Shown: positions 51,301 through 58,298 of the stretch, piece after piece
How positions within the stretch are numbered: position 1 is the stretch's first letter
Layout of the letters: the number at the start of each line of letters is the position of its first letter
From: Helicoverpa zea
Taxonomy: Eukaryota; Arthropoda; Insecta; Lepidoptera; Noctuidae
Length of the DNA stretch: 64,000 nucleotides
Assembly (NCBI RefSeq): GCF_022581195.2
Contig: NC_061480.1
Coordinates: forward strand, 1,364,001-1,428,000
Direction: 5' to 3'
The notes under the pieces: model-generated
Database searches by the model: none
What the model was told of the DNA's origin: nothing
What the model saw: the letters and a program-made list of their open reading frames with translations, nothing else
Program-made: the position numbers and the translations under genes

Positions 51301-53654
51301 TAACGTAATAGGTACTCCTTTTTTATTTCGTCGGGGGTTTTTATAAAACAATTACATTTTAAATATGATTTTATCCAGCTTTCGACATAGCGACGACTAA
51401 ACGTTTGAAGCCAATGAGAGAATCCAAGTATTTCCATACCATGAGGAAGATTTATCCTGACGTTTTGGATCGCCCCGCCTTTCCCATCCGATGCTACCTG
51501 CGAATGTTAGTTTATATCCTATCGTATTTAGCTCAGCCTTAACCAAGAGTTACATAAATAGAAGATAGAATATATAATCCTACTAATAATCTACTATCCT
51601 ACTAATATTATAAATGTGAAAGTTTGTGAGAAAGTATGGATGTATGTTTGTTATTCTTTCACGCAAAAACAGCTGTACCGATTTCGTTGAAATTTGGTAT
51701 GAAGACAGGTGATACCCTGGATTAACACATAGGCTACTTTTTATCAACACACCACGCGGGCGAAGCCGCGAGCGGAAGCTAGTAGAGAAATGTAAATAGA
51801 AGAAGAAGAACGTATAAGGTAATAGTATTCAGAAAGAAAGTCCAATGACATCAGCCAGCTACGCAGGACATGTTATAGTGAACGAGCATTTGCTTGGACT
51901 GCGGTGCTCTCACTATTCCTTCACTCTCATAGCGCGATGGGACGACAATCCCACACCACCGGAGAGAGATCACCTGATGCACGGGTGTATCAATCAGTAA
52001 TTTGCAGACCAGAGGCTGCTTTTAAACCCTACAAAAAACCCTACAAAAAACATTATCTCATCTCCCGAGGCTTTTCCCAACTATGTTGGAGTCGGCTTCC
52101 AGTCTAACCGGGTACAGCTGAGTACCAGTGTTTTACAAGGAGCGACTGTCTAAAGTTAAGAAGAACATATACAAATATTTTCTTATATTCAGGTCCCAAA
52201 GAACTGCCGTCAGCTATAAGAAAGCGCACGGAAGTGAAGGTGCCGACTCCAGAGGAGGACGAGCCGTGCCGCTGTGGCGAAGAAGCAAGGACCACCAAGC
52301 CTACTATCAAATTCGGACTCAGTAAGTTGAGCTTCGATTTTAGTCTACGCGATTACTACGCGGAAGCTACGAGTTTCTACGTGATCGCTAATATGCTACG
52401 CAGTTGCTACGAGTAACTACGTGATCGCTACGAGTTGATTGCTACGTGTTGCTCCGAGTAGCTATGCGCCATGCGGTCTCTATGATTTGCTACACGGTCG
52501 CTACGAGTTGCTACGCGATTACTAAAAGATGCTACGAGTAGCTACGCGTTCTCTATGTGTTGCTACATGATCGCAGCGAGTTGCTGTGATCGCTACGAGC
52601 AGCTACGCGATCGCTACGAGTTGCTATGTGATTGCTATGAGTTGCTACGAGATTCTACGAGTAGGTACGCGGTCGCTACGATATGCTACACGATTGCCAC
52701 GAGTTGTTACGAGTTACTACGCGATCACTACGAATTGCTACGCGGTCTTTATGACTTATTGAGTGATCACTACGAGTAGGTTTTCACTGTCCGGATAACC
52801 TTTGTGTAATGAGGTTTTTGGTATCTCCGTTAAGAGCAAATTATTCCGTTCAGAAAGTTATGCATTAATTTCGGTCTACATGATGGCTACGAGTTACTAC
52901 ACCAGTTTACAACTGAGTTACTACGCAATAGCTACGGGCAGATACTCGCTCGCTCGCGAATTGCTACATCATCTTGAAACTGACTATATCTATGAAAGAA
53001 GGTTAAAACGTTTTCTAAAACAATTTTTTTTTTACACCTATAGGTACAATGACTCCTGAGGAGAAGAAGAAGTTGCTACCCTCAGAATTGAGGGAACTGG
53101 AACAGGTGAAGAAATGCAAGTGTGACTCCGAGATGGAAGAAGGTAATGTCATCTGCCTAGCCTTCCCCCATGTAGACTGCCAATCTGATCTACACAACAC
53201 TGTTAGGGGGTAACATGATTCTTTAGTCCATATCTAGTCTTTATAGTACACTGGAAACGTTGGAACCTTAAAATACGCTTGTTTCCTACATATTAGTCAA
53301 ATTCAATACTTTTATAGAACTGTCAAAAAGGTTGCTTTTCTACACACAATTTTTTTCGATCACAAAGAATCGTGAAAGATTTTTGAGATGCTTTATACCA
53401 AATGAATACGATTGACAGTTATTTATTTTGGATCTAGTCAACTACCCAATTATGTTGATAATCCAAGAGTTTCCAACGCGTACTTTTGGACTACCAAAAT
53501 AATAGGGTGCAAATTTTCCAGTTTCATTAAATAGTTTATCTCATGTTAAACAGACAATCTAGTAGACGACACGACGACAGACTACACGACGGAGTTCACC
53601 AGCTCCACCTACGGGGACGAGGAGGCTCTCGGAGAGATTGAGGAGGAGAACTGA
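24311..53654 (+). CDS. CFAP91: Host gene 2: cilia- and flagella-associated protein 91 (24 coding exons)
   Basis: Exons: 24311-24386, 24906-24982, 25490-25553, 25990-26122, 27124-27240, 28640-28740, 29116-29182, 32745-32865, 34483-34651, 35912-36109, 36789-36962, 37193-37377, 37875-38021, 38697-38826, 39435-39526, 40355-40503, 47701-47870, 48374-48493, 49999-50088, 50632-50748, 51379-51505, 52193-52321, 53044-53142, 53554-53654. Phases agree everywhere except between exons 21 and 22. About 980 aa. The CFAP91 signature is the MFRESSAQTVPWQPD segment (about 153-167), followed by PEVLFLDKLEWG and long charged helices. An IQ-like segment (AALILQRIIKGRAVQNL, about 477-493) is followed by MYEGRTRAAELTEELKTTH. 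Cys-rich clusters are in exons 18 (CNLCGEPLDQDCRCRFC), 22 (CRCGEE) and 23 (KCKCDS). In other species CFAP91 helps anchor radial spokes in the axoneme, so the expected site is the sperm flagellum. Longer than the human protein, mainly at the C-terminus. An X-box lies upstream. Confidence 0.9.
24530..24605 (-). repeat. SINE family A fragment
   Basis: ACCGAGCCTTTTCCCAACCA to GCCGGATGCAGCTAGAC in CFAP91 intron 1, a truncated reverse copy. Confidence 0.55.
25218..25430 (-). repeat. SINE family D fragment
   Basis: AGGAGATCAGCCAGCTGCGA, CGATGGGACGACAATCCGAC and CACGGGTGTATCAATCACCA are shared with 39930-40245, where the tRNA-like head is preserved. CFAP91 intron 2. Confidence 0.65.
26297..26470 (+). 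repeat. Dispersed repeat (TTGGTCGGCGCA / TCTATCTGCCGTC type)
   Basis: TTCCATACTCTTCTATCTGC and CATCTCACAAGTAACATTCT occur here and at 15970-16115. Related sequence with ATTTGGGGTCGG is at 38070-38230 and 40520-40760. CFAP91 intron 4. Confidence 0.6.
26475..26876. mobile_element. Harbinger-like MITE copy 2, complete
   Basis: 402 bp with inverted ends: CAGGGGCCCGATTCTCCTAA on the left and TTAGGAGAATCGGGCCCCTG on the right, complements of each other. The interior matches the other four copies. CFAP91 intron 4. Confidence 0.85.
27460..27715 (-). repeat. SINE family A, degenerate reverse copy
   Basis: GATCGGCTTCCAATCTACAC, CCCAGTTACCCGGGCAATTC and CTTTCTGACAAGCCGTAACT mark the family. CFAP91 intron 5. 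Confidence 0.6.
27957..28130. repeat. Dispersed repeat (GCTGCGGGATTGTTCG type)
   Basis: CAGGGCTGCGGGATTGTTCG, GGTACATAAAAGGCC and AGTAAGAGTCTGGCACTCTC recur at 35175-35300 and, in opposite orientation, at 56945-57085 and 60910-61035. Confidence 0.65.
30347..32204. mobile_element. Foldback-like insertion with AAAGGTCATTGGGC termini
   Basis: AAAGGTCATTGGGCGGATAC at the left and its near complement GCCCAATGACCTTT at the right. Just inside, 30560-30770 and 31730-31940 carry inverted versions of the same CTCGATTTCTCAGG / CTTCACTGTTT blocks. A hairpin (GCATCGGTCTAGA ... TCTAGACCGATGC) lies at 30886-30957. Related sequence occurs at 62180-62975. Confidence 0.6.
31270..31567. mobile_element. piggyBac-type MITE (TTAA target)
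   Basis: 298 bp including TTAA at both ends. The inverted termini are CACGTTCGCGTGAGCA and TGCTCACGCGAACGTG. A TTAA duplication is diagnostic for piggyBac-like elements. No transposase. Confidence 0.85.
32480..32660 (+). repeat. LINE 3'-tail repeat family C, copy 2
   Basis: TGTTGCTGGGGAGTTTGTTG and ACGTTCAAAAAGTGCTGATT followed by a TTGAATATATGA tail; compare 23800-23998. Confidence 0.65.
32887..33412 (+). repeat. Tandem array of four extra CFAP91 exon 8 copies
   Basis: Directly after exon 8 (32745-32865), units of about 125-137 bp start near 32887, 33011, 33147 and 33279. Each contains the 3' part of exon 8 (GCGGCAAGTTCCC to GTTCAGGGAGGCG) and the donor GTGAGT. The first 20 or so bases of the exon are replaced by TATCATGGCAGG-like sequence, which ends in an AG that would keep the reading phase. 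Units 1 and 3 have a TGA in place of the Trp codon (CGCTGAATG); units 2 and 4 are open. No proper pyrimidine tract precedes any of them. Confidence 0.85.
33434..33838 (+). repeat. SINE family A, full-length forward copy
   Basis: Best copy: a tRNA-like head with A box TGGCCTAGTTGGTAAAGG and B box GGGTTCAATTCCAGG, a body with GTTTCGGATGGCACGTTA and CTGTATCCGGTTAGACTGGA, and a GATGATGAGGATGATGATG tail. It is inserted inside the exon 8 array, separating units 4 and 5. Confidence 0.85.
33838..34062 (+). repeat. Two further CFAP91 exon 8 copies beyond the SINE
   Basis: Unit 5 (33838-33960) keeps the original exon start (GCGTCACGCTCGCACGTGG) but has an internal deletion after ATGAAGAAGAGAGTCG. Unit 6 (33961-34054) lacks the middle of the exon. 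Both end in the GTTCAGGGAGGCG|GTGAGT donor. Confidence 0.8.
34740..35100 (+). repeat. Partial tandem copies of CFAP91 exon 9 3' end
   Basis: Units of about 150 bp carry TATATACGGAAGACCAGG plus following intron sequence at 34752, 34928 and 35070, after the genuine exon end at 34651. The middle unit (from 34912) also repeats GAGATGGAGAGGAAA. Their donors vary (GTAAGA, GTAGGT, GCAAGT). Confidence 0.75.
35175..35300. repeat. Dispersed repeat (GCTGCGGGATTGTTCG type), copy 2
   Basis: GTTGCGGGATTGTTCGCACG, CTGGTACATAAAGGGC and CAGTAAGAGTCTGACACCCA; same family as 27957-28130. Confidence 0.6.
35399..35821. mobile_element. MITE with AGGCGATTATCACACTGCCC termini
   Basis: 423 bp. The left end is AGGCGATTATCACACTGCCC and the right end, read inverted, is AAGGTGATCTTCACACTGCC. 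The interior is GC-rich with repeated GCGCGTxxATGCG-like blocks. CFAP91 intron 9, just before exon 10. It shares its outermost 16 bp with 56268-56621. Confidence 0.8.
36190..36335 (-). repeat. LINE 3'-tail repeat family C, reverse copy
   Basis: ATTCAAATTAGGCTGATAAA, CACTTTTCGAACGTC and CGCCCGCCCTTCACCACTTC are the complement of family C (23800-23998). CFAP91 intron 10. Confidence 0.65.
36647..36745 (-). repeat. SINE family A fragment
   Basis: CATCCTCCGAGCCTTTTT and TTGGGGTCGGCTTCTAGTGT, with a 17 bp insertion in the middle. CFAP91 intron 10. Confidence 0.6.
38070..38235 (+). repeat. Dispersed repeat (CCTGCCCTGTTCCCAATTTT type)
   Basis: TTCTTCCTCCTGCCCTGTTC, TTTATTTGGGGTCGGTGCAA and CAGGCAATCCATCCATTTTT are shared with 40522-40700. 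CFAP91 intron 13. Confidence 0.65.
38385..38694 (+). repeat. Pyrimidine-rich minisatellite before CFAP91 exon 14
   Basis: About 300 bp of degenerate repeats around CTCTACACCATTCTC, TTCTATTCTA and similar, almost free of purine runs. It ends in the exon 14 acceptor (TCTCTCCCAG at 38687-38696), so the array extends the polypyrimidine tract. Confidence 0.75.
38866..39239. mobile_element. MITE with GTGTGTCGT... termini, copy 2
   Basis: Left GTGTGTCGTACCTAACTAAT and right TAGGTACGACACACCCGATA are inverted. The interior (GAAAACTGACAGCTGTTAAC, CTTTACACATGATGTTGTAA) matches copies 1 and 3. CFAP91 intron 14. Confidence 0.8.
39560..39750 (+). repeat. LINE 3'-tail repeat family C, copy 4
   Basis: ACATGTGTTGCTGGGGAGTT to TTTGAATAAATGATTTTTGA. 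CFAP91 intron 15. Confidence 0.7.
39930..40245 (-). repeat. SINE family D with tRNA-like head
   Basis: Read on the minus strand from 40245, the head has A-box-like TTGGTCTAGCTGTC and B box CGGGTTCAATACCCGGG, followed by a body matching 25218-25430 and 51850-52020. This is a tRNA-derived SINE in CFAP91 intron 15; it is not a functional tRNA gene. Confidence 0.75.
40522..40760 (+). repeat. Dispersed repeat (CCTGCCCTGTTCCC type), copy 2
   Basis: Matches 38070-38235 and continues with CATACTTAGCACACGCTTTG and TTACCATGCCCATACCATGA. CFAP91 intron 16. Confidence 0.65.
40792..40905 (+). pseudogene. Defective duplicate of CFAP91 exon 16
   Basis: ATAAGCGAGGGAGTAGAACT through CATTGAGACCACCGACTTGT repeats the 3' two thirds of exon 16 with its GTGAGTACA donor. 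It has in-frame TAG codons (GGCCTAGGCC and AAGTAGGCC) and a short deletion, and lacks the exon start. Confidence 0.85.
41096..41294 (+). mobile_element. Helitron-derived short element (Lep1-like)
   Basis: Starts TCTATACTAATATTATAAAG after an A and ends GGCAGAAGCTAG before a T: an A|T target with TC...CTAG termini. The 3' end is preceded by a short GC hairpin (GCGGGTGAAACCGC). CFAP91 intron 16. Confidence 0.8.
41416..41520 (+). mobile_element. Helitron-derived 5' fragment
   Basis: TCCAAACTAATATTATAAAT after an A, then CTGTCTGTCTGTCTTTTATT and CTACTGAACCGATTTGTGTG. No CTAG end is found. Confidence 0.6.
41530..44420. other. Long gene-free part of CFAP91 intron 16
   Basis: AT-rich. It contains an isolated ACAGATGGCGTTG block at 41810-41900 that recurs at 46150 and 46955. 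A GC-rich patch lies at 42055-42170 (GGTTACCGGTAACC palindrome at 42107-42120), and A/T runs are frequent. No open frame with codon bias was seen. Confidence 0.5.
44730..44907 (+). mobile_element. Helitron-derived 3' fragment
   Basis: TACTGCATGGATTTAAATCA and CACATAGGCTATATATTATC lead to ACGAAGTCGCGGACAACAGCTAG before a T; the GACGAAGTCGC stretch is the terminal hairpin. Confidence 0.55.
45880..46045 (+). repeat. LINE 3'-tail repeat family C, copy 5
   Basis: ATGTGTTGCTGGGGAGTTTG to TTTGAATAAATGATTTTTTA in the segmental duplication. Confidence 0.7.
46248..46422. other. GC-rich island with four consecutive hairpins
   Basis: In AT-rich intron 16 this 175 bp block has four short stem-loops in a row: GGACAGCG...CGCTGTCC (46251-46275), GCCCGTGGTAACGGGC (46311-46326), GGGGCGTAGCCCC (46348-46360) and GCGCCCCCTTGCGGGGGCGC (46375-46394), then AGCGACAACCCGAGAG. 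It looks like a structured RNA or a foreign insert. I do not recognise the family. Confidence 0.5.
47340..47648 (-). repeat. SINE family A, reverse copy before exon 17
   Basis: CATCATCCTCCGAGCCTTTT to GTCTAAGATATACTTAGAAA; it ends about 50 bp before the exon 17 acceptor. The tRNA-related head is missing. Confidence 0.75.
48514..48612 (+). pseudogene. Truncated duplicate of CFAP91 exon 18
   Basis: TGGACCAGGACTGTCGCTGC to CTCGCTGGAAACGCGCTAGA repeats the last 90 bp of exon 18 (48374-48493) almost identically, with the GTAAGT donor. The acceptor and first 30 bp, including the first two Cys codons, are missing. Confidence 0.85.
48614..49688. mobile_element. MITE with GTGTGTCGT... termini, copy 3 (interrupted)
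   Basis: The left end has the GGGTGTTTCGTTCCTAATCAC form and the right end is GTACCTACGACACACCCGATA. The body matches 38866-39239 but is split by the foldback element at 48826-49467. CFAP91 intron 18. Confidence 0.75.
48826..49467. mobile_element. Long-arm foldback element
   Basis: The left arm starts CCACCAACAGACTTGAAACT and the right arm ends TTTCAAGTCTGTTGGTGG. Arms of roughly 200-260 bp are complementary (e.g. TCAATTAACTTCAAGTTTGT versus ACAAACTTGAAGTTAATTGA), with a 180 bp spacer that itself shows weak symmetry (TGAGTTATCACCGG / CCGATGATAACTCA). Confidence 0.8.
50390..50558 (+). mobile_element. Helitron-derived short element
   Basis: Starts TCTGTTCTAATAGTATAAAG after an A/T pair and ends GTGGGAAAACGGCTAG before a T. 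The subterminal GCGGGTGAAACCGT is a weak hairpin. CFAP91 intron 19. Confidence 0.7.
50760..51065 (-). repeat. SINE family A, degenerate reverse copy
   Basis: CCTCAACCCAGTTACCGGGG, CTACCCGTTACGACTGCCAA and AATTTAACGTGCCTTAAGAA mark the family. CFAP91 intron 20. Confidence 0.6.
51597..51782 (+). mobile_element. Helitron-derived short element (Lep1-like)
   Basis: TCCTACTAATATTATAAATG after an A; ends GGCGAAGCCGCGAGCGGAAGCTAG before a T, with a GCGGGCGAAGCCGC hairpin just inside. CFAP91 intron 21. Confidence 0.8.
51845..52025 (-). repeat. SINE family D fragment
   Basis: CATCAGCCAGCTACGCAGGA, CGATGGGACGACAATCCCAC and CACGGGTGTATCAATCAGTA; compare 39930-40245. Confidence 0.65.
52060..52150 (-). 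repeat. SINE family A fragment before CFAP91 exon 22
   Basis: TCTCCCGAGGCTTTTCCCAA to TTTTACAAGGAGCGACTG; ends about 40 bp before the exon 22 acceptor. Confidence 0.7.
52340..52985. repeat. GCTACGAG/GCTACGCG minisatellite in CFAP91 intron 22
   Basis: About 40 degenerate units of roughly 10-11 bp alternating GCTACGAGTT and GCTACGCGATC / GCTACGCGGTC, densest at 52370-52770 and thinning to 52985. It yields chance frames reading YELLRD repeats; I do not consider these real proteins. Confidence 0.8.
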
Positions 53655-53667
53655 ACGAAATATACAA

Positions 53668-53859
53668 TCTATACTAATATTATAAAGCTGAAGAGTTTGT
53701 TTGTTTCTTTCAACGCGCTAATCTCAGGAACTACTGGTTCGATTTGAAAATTTCTTTCAGTGTTAGATAGCCCACTTATCGAGGAAGGCTATAGGCTACT
53801 TTTTATCCCGGTATGGGAAGTAGTTCCCACGGGATGCGGGTGAAACCGGCAGAAGCTAG
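53668..53859 (+). mobile_element. Helitron-derived short element after CFAP91 stop
   Basis: TCTATACTAATATTATAAAG after an A, 13 bp beyond the CFAP91 stop codon; ends CGGCAGAAGCTAG before a T. It therefore forms part of the CFAP91 3' UTR. Confidence 0.8.
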
Positions 53860-53984
53860 TTTATAATATGTAGAGCCAATATTTAATATACATATTATGA
53901 CAGTTTCATGGACAGTCGTTTATGTAATCGCTCGGTTAGAAGGCATTTTTATCTGCCTTCGTATACCGTATGCTATATCTACTT

Positions 53985-54301
53985 AGGGTCTATTCAGACG
54001 GACCGGCTCGGAGAGCATCGGCGCGCCTTTTTTTTTAAATACAAACCGGAATCGGCTCCAATCGCCTCCGATCGGCTGCGTGAGATGCAATCGGAGCTAC
54101 ACGTCTGCAAGACCGAGAAAAAGTACGCGTTCGGAGCCGGTCGGATCCTCTTATTATTTCACACCAAGCGCCTTCGTGCATTCTCAATGACAAAAGCAGT
54201 GCGCATGGAAAAATAAACCTTACTTAAAATACTAAGTAGTCAATTTTCAACGTGTTAAGCATTTGCTCTGCTCTCCGAGCCGGTCTGTCTGAACGGAGCC
54301 T
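53985..54301. mobile_element. MITE with AGGGTCTATTCAGACGGACC termini
   Basis: 317 bp. The 33 bp termini are inverted with few mismatches: GACCGGCTCGGAGAGCA on the left and TGCTCTCCGAGCCGGTC on the right. The interior repeats ATCGGCTCC/ATCGCCTCC blocks. Confidence 0.75.
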
Positions 54302-55420
54302 GATAGTTAATATTATAAAGAGGCAATATTTTTCTGTTTGATTATTTGTACCTTAAAGCTCCGTAATCACTGGATTATTACCGAGTAATACAGAAGTTTT
54401 CCCGGAACGTGGGTGAAAACGCGTAGAACAGTTAGTTCATGAAAAACATGAGAGCAAAGAACAATGTCAGGTTTCGGCCCACCCAATCAACTTTTAAAAC
54501 TAAATTCTCACGGACACAAAGTTCTTTACTACAACAATTTAAATATAAAATACTAACTTCTTATAAAATATTTAATTGTTATCTAGAACTTTTCCAAAAA
54601 AAAATATCATCTTAATAAGTAATTATTTTGTTTATCGAGTTCAGGTTTTTCGTTTTAATAATTTGGAATAATTTGGTTTTGAGAAGTTCAATGCAAAAGT
54701 GGAACACATAGAAAACTTCATTTCAGCTTCTGACATTAAACTACACAAAGAACTGTAAGAATTTTCACTGTACATGAAATATTTTTATTGAGCCTAAGTT
54801 ACTATGGACGTCTGACATTGTTCTTTTCTTAATAGCGTGTGTATTTTTTTTTACCCATCTTTGAAATGACCACGATAGGTATACCTGTCATATTTATAAT
54901 TTGTAATAGGTTTTAGGAATGTTATGTTAACTGCACTTAATGTACCCATTTGGAATTATGACGAGCACGTTTTATTTTATATAAATTTTAGTATTATTTA
55001 GTAAATATAACACGTTTTATTTTATTATTTATTGGCTAGAAAAATTATTTCAGTTTTAAAAATAGGACATTTGTTAAGAACTTTTTGTGCATTGGTTCAC
55101 TTGGTATGAAAACTACATACAAACTGTGAGAAAAATCATGGTATATAGTCATTATTATTCCGTATATTTATTAAAATTTCAATTTTAAATATTTTGCAAT
55201 GTTTGCATTGTTGTTCTTTTAAAAATAACACTTCACTACGATTATTGTATTTAATTAATTATTTAAATAAATGCTTATTTGATTGACATTTTGTTTTATT
55301 ATGATTTCTCCTTTTAGATCTAACCCAACAGCTGGGTTAATTGAAAATGGTTTATAAATAATCAGTATTTCTATTTTTAAAAACACTACAACAACGCGTT
55401 TTTAACATGATCCTAACCTT
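54302..55420. other. Intergenic, no gene seen
   Basis: AT-rich, rich in A/T runs and with no convincing exon on either strand. A degenerate Helitron-like piece is at 54306-54435 (TATTATAAAGAGGCAATATT). AATAAA-like hexamers are frequent, so the CFAP91 poly(A) site cannot be chosen from sequence. Confidence 0.4.
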
Positions 55421-56050
55421 TTTACCAACTATATACATATTATGTTGGGGTCGGCTTCCAGTCTTCCCGGATGCAGCTGAGTACCAGGGGCCTGATTCTC
55501 CTAAGTTAATAATGTCAAAATCGAATCGCAATATGATCGCAATAGCAGTTTTAACCATATCAGGGGCCCGATTCTCCTAAGTTAATAATGTCAAAATCGA
55601 ATAGAAATCGAATCGCAATATGATCGCAATAGCAGTTTTAACCATATCGGGCATTCTGCTACTAATAAAAGACCAATCGTATTCGATTGACATTTGATTG
55701 GTGTGCGATTGGTCTGCTATTTTGGTGATTTTGGTCTATACTGTAGTTTGCTGTACAATCATTTTGCAATCGTAAATCATTTGCAGACAAAATGATTCAT
55801 TATTGAATGACAGAAAAGGATAAAAACGTTTATTTCAAAGAAAAAATTGCGGAATGCCACACACGTTTCAATCGTAATCGAGTCGGGATTGGATATCAGT
55901 CGAATCGAGTCGAACGTGAATCGTATGTTGCTTAAGTAAAATTAGGAAAATCAGGCCCCAGTGCTTTACAAGGAGCGACTGCCTATCTGACCCCCCCAAC
56001 CCAGTTACCCGTGCAACACGATATATTCCATGGTAACACTGGTCGTCAGA
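55420..56050 (-). repeat. SINE family A split by a MITE
   Basis: Left half 55420-55489 (TTGGGGTCGGCTTCCAGTCT to GCTGAGTACCAG) and right half about 55960-56050 (CAGTGCTTTACAAGGAGCGA onward). The break carries a CAG on both sides. Confidence 0.75.
55490..55961. mobile_element. Harbinger-like MITE copy 3, with duplicated left end
   Basis: Starts GGGCCTGATTCTCCTAAGTT and at 55563 repeats the same left end (GGGGCCCGATTCTCCTAAGT), so 70 bp of terminus are duplicated. The right end is TTAGGAAAATCAGGCCC. The flanks are CAG/CAG within the SINE. Confidence 0.85.
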
Positions 56051-56267
56051 CTATCTGCTCTCGGACTATCAAATAGATGCGGCAAAGTGAAGATATGTAT
56101 TAATATTGAAATAAAAATACGTTTTCATTTATATAGCATTCTTATATTTATTATTTATTTATTTGATACATAAATCTGTGCTTTTAGCTGTATACAAAAT
56201 CTTTTTACACGATAGCTTTATAAACTTGTATGTATTTTTGATATAATATTACTCATTATTTTACATT

Positions 56268-56621
56268 TAGACACACGGCACCGCGCACCGCCGCGGTAGG
56301 CGGTGAAGCGGATCTCATGTCGCATTGACCTGTATTAAATCTGTTAATGCCTAACACACGTACACAGCCTGACCGCGCGTTCGAGCGGTGCTCTTACCAC
56401 CACCGCCCCTCCACGCAGCCGGCCGCGCGGACGGGCGGTGCACCACACGGGGCGCCGCACTTTTGCCAGTGTGTGTGATGAAACTGGTCAAATCCGCGTA
56501 AAATCCATCCGCGCTGATAGGCGTGTAATCCGCCTTACCGCGCGGGGAGCCGCTACGAAATCCGCTTTACCGCCACCGCCCTCCGTGGCGGTGCGCGGTA
56601 CCGTGTGATAATCGCCTTATA
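56268..56621. mobile_element. GC-rich MITE (TAAGGCGATTATCACAC terminus)
   Basis: The right terminus, read inverted, is TAAGGCGATTATCACACGGT; the left terminus is shortened to ACACACGGCACCGCGCACCG. Inside are many CCGCGCGGxGC / GCGGTGCGCGG blocks in inverted pairs. It shares its outer end with 35399-35821. Confidence 0.7.
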
Positions 56622-57830
56622 GTAACTACATTGCAGATTAAACAGTCGGCCTACAGTTGAATCGATGGTTAGCATTTTTTTTTAAAGAAAATCTTGATTC
56701 CAATCAAAGTTTCAGTCGGTCTGATACCGGCCAAAGGGTTTATTACACTTTACTAAATTTAGTAGCCTAATTAGGTTTGTGTAATTAGATTTGTAAATGA
56801 TTTTGTGAGTCACTAAATAGTCGAACTTTTTCCTAAATTTAGAAACCTACCTTCTTAAATGCGATTACATTTGTCTGAATTTAGTAGCTGCATCATTTAG
56901 AGACGACTGAATTTAGTAAAGCCCTTTTTTTTAACGACGTCAAAAATCATCAAATGACCCCTCCCGCTGTGGGTTAGCAGCGGTGAGGGAGTGTCAGACT
57001 CTTACTGACTAAAAACTGTCGTGTTCCGTCGTAGGCCGCGTATGTACCAGCGCCGCGGTAAATCTTTCGAACACTGAATTTAGTAAAGCCCCTAAGAGGG
57101 TGTATGTCAACCGCGCGCCATTTGGCCTAAAATAGTACTTTTCAAACCACTGTTTCTCATTAACTACTTATCCTATAACTATGTTATTTTTTAATAACGC
57201 AAGGCAATTTCACTGTCTATAAGGTTAATTTATTTATTTATTTACTTATTTATTTAGGCACACCAACAACTTATTTACAAATACTTTCACATATATAAGT
57301 TTATAATTGTAATAAGTCCTGCGTAAATATGTTAATTACAGGTGCGCACAACGTTCAAATTAAAAATAACTTAAATTAACTAAACCAAACTATGCATAAC
57401 AAAAATAATAATAAAAAAAAAAGAAGAAGAATCGATAGAGGCAAATGACAAGGTACTATTCAAATTGGTCAATTTTGTGCAAAATTTAATTTATAGGAGG
57501 CATTTACATTGCGCTTAAATTTATATATTGATTTTATTTTTGTTAATTAAACATAAATTTCAGTTTGTGTAGTTTAAATACTTAAAACCCATATAACGAT
57601 CTTGTTTGTAATGTGCGTACTACCATTCATTATCTGTTAGCCGACTGTTTAGTATGCGGTTTGCGGGTACTCAAATTTTACATTTTTATGATATTAGATA
57701 CATTGGGCATAAAACAACCTAATTCAATAAATAATAGGACCTTTTCTCATCTGTAGATTGTTAAATCATACTACAGATGTTTTATCTCACGAAAGCGGGC
57801 GTGCCTTACTTGTGTGTGTAAATAAACATT
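56622..57830. other. Repeat-rich intergenic segment, no gene seen
   Basis: Contains a tract with repeated (A)ATTTAGTA words at 56740-56920, a copy of the GCTGCGGGATT-type repeat (reverse, 56945-57085), (TTTA)n at 57226-57255, (A)n at 57411-57423 and a TTTTATCTCACGAAAGCGGG block at 57780 that also occurs near 22106. No exon was recognised. Confidence 0.45.
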
Positions 57831-58026
57831 TATTTATTTAATAAGGTACATTAACAATAAACATAAATAAAAATACATTTTTTTTAATTTATGCCCGAGA
57901 CAGAGAACTTGTATGTATGTCTCTAACAGATGTACACAACATTCACTGCATGTAAACATAAACAAAAATTACAAACAGAAAATAACTAGGACCTTGTGTT
58001 TGTATTATGTAAACTCGGGAGCGCTC

Positions 58027-58298
58027 AGGGGCCCGATTCTCCTAATTTTACTTAAGCGACATACGATTCACATTCGACTGAGATCCAATCACGACTCAAT
58101 TACGATTGAAGCGTATGTGGCATTCCGCTATTTTTTCTTTGAAGTAAACGTTTTTATCCTTTTCTGTCATTTAATAATGAATCATTTTGTCTGCAAACGA
58201 TTTACGATTGCAATATGATTGTAGAGCAAACTATCGTATAGACCAATATCACCAAAATGGCAGACCAATCGCAAAACAATCAGCAGAATCGGGCCCCA
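58027..58298. mobile_element. Harbinger-like MITE copy 4, internally deleted
   Basis: GGGGCCCGATTCTCCTAATT on the left, CAGAATCGGGCCCC on the right, CAG on both sides. It lacks about 130 bp on the right relative to the 402 bp copy. Confidence 0.8.

Noticed and set aside
52555..52779. YELLRD-type repetitive small protein
   Set aside because: Product of the GCTACG minisatellite; no start context, splice support or domain.
53908..54216. 102 aa frame downstream of CFAP91
   Set aside because: It is entirely explained by the inverted-repeat MITE at 53985-54301.
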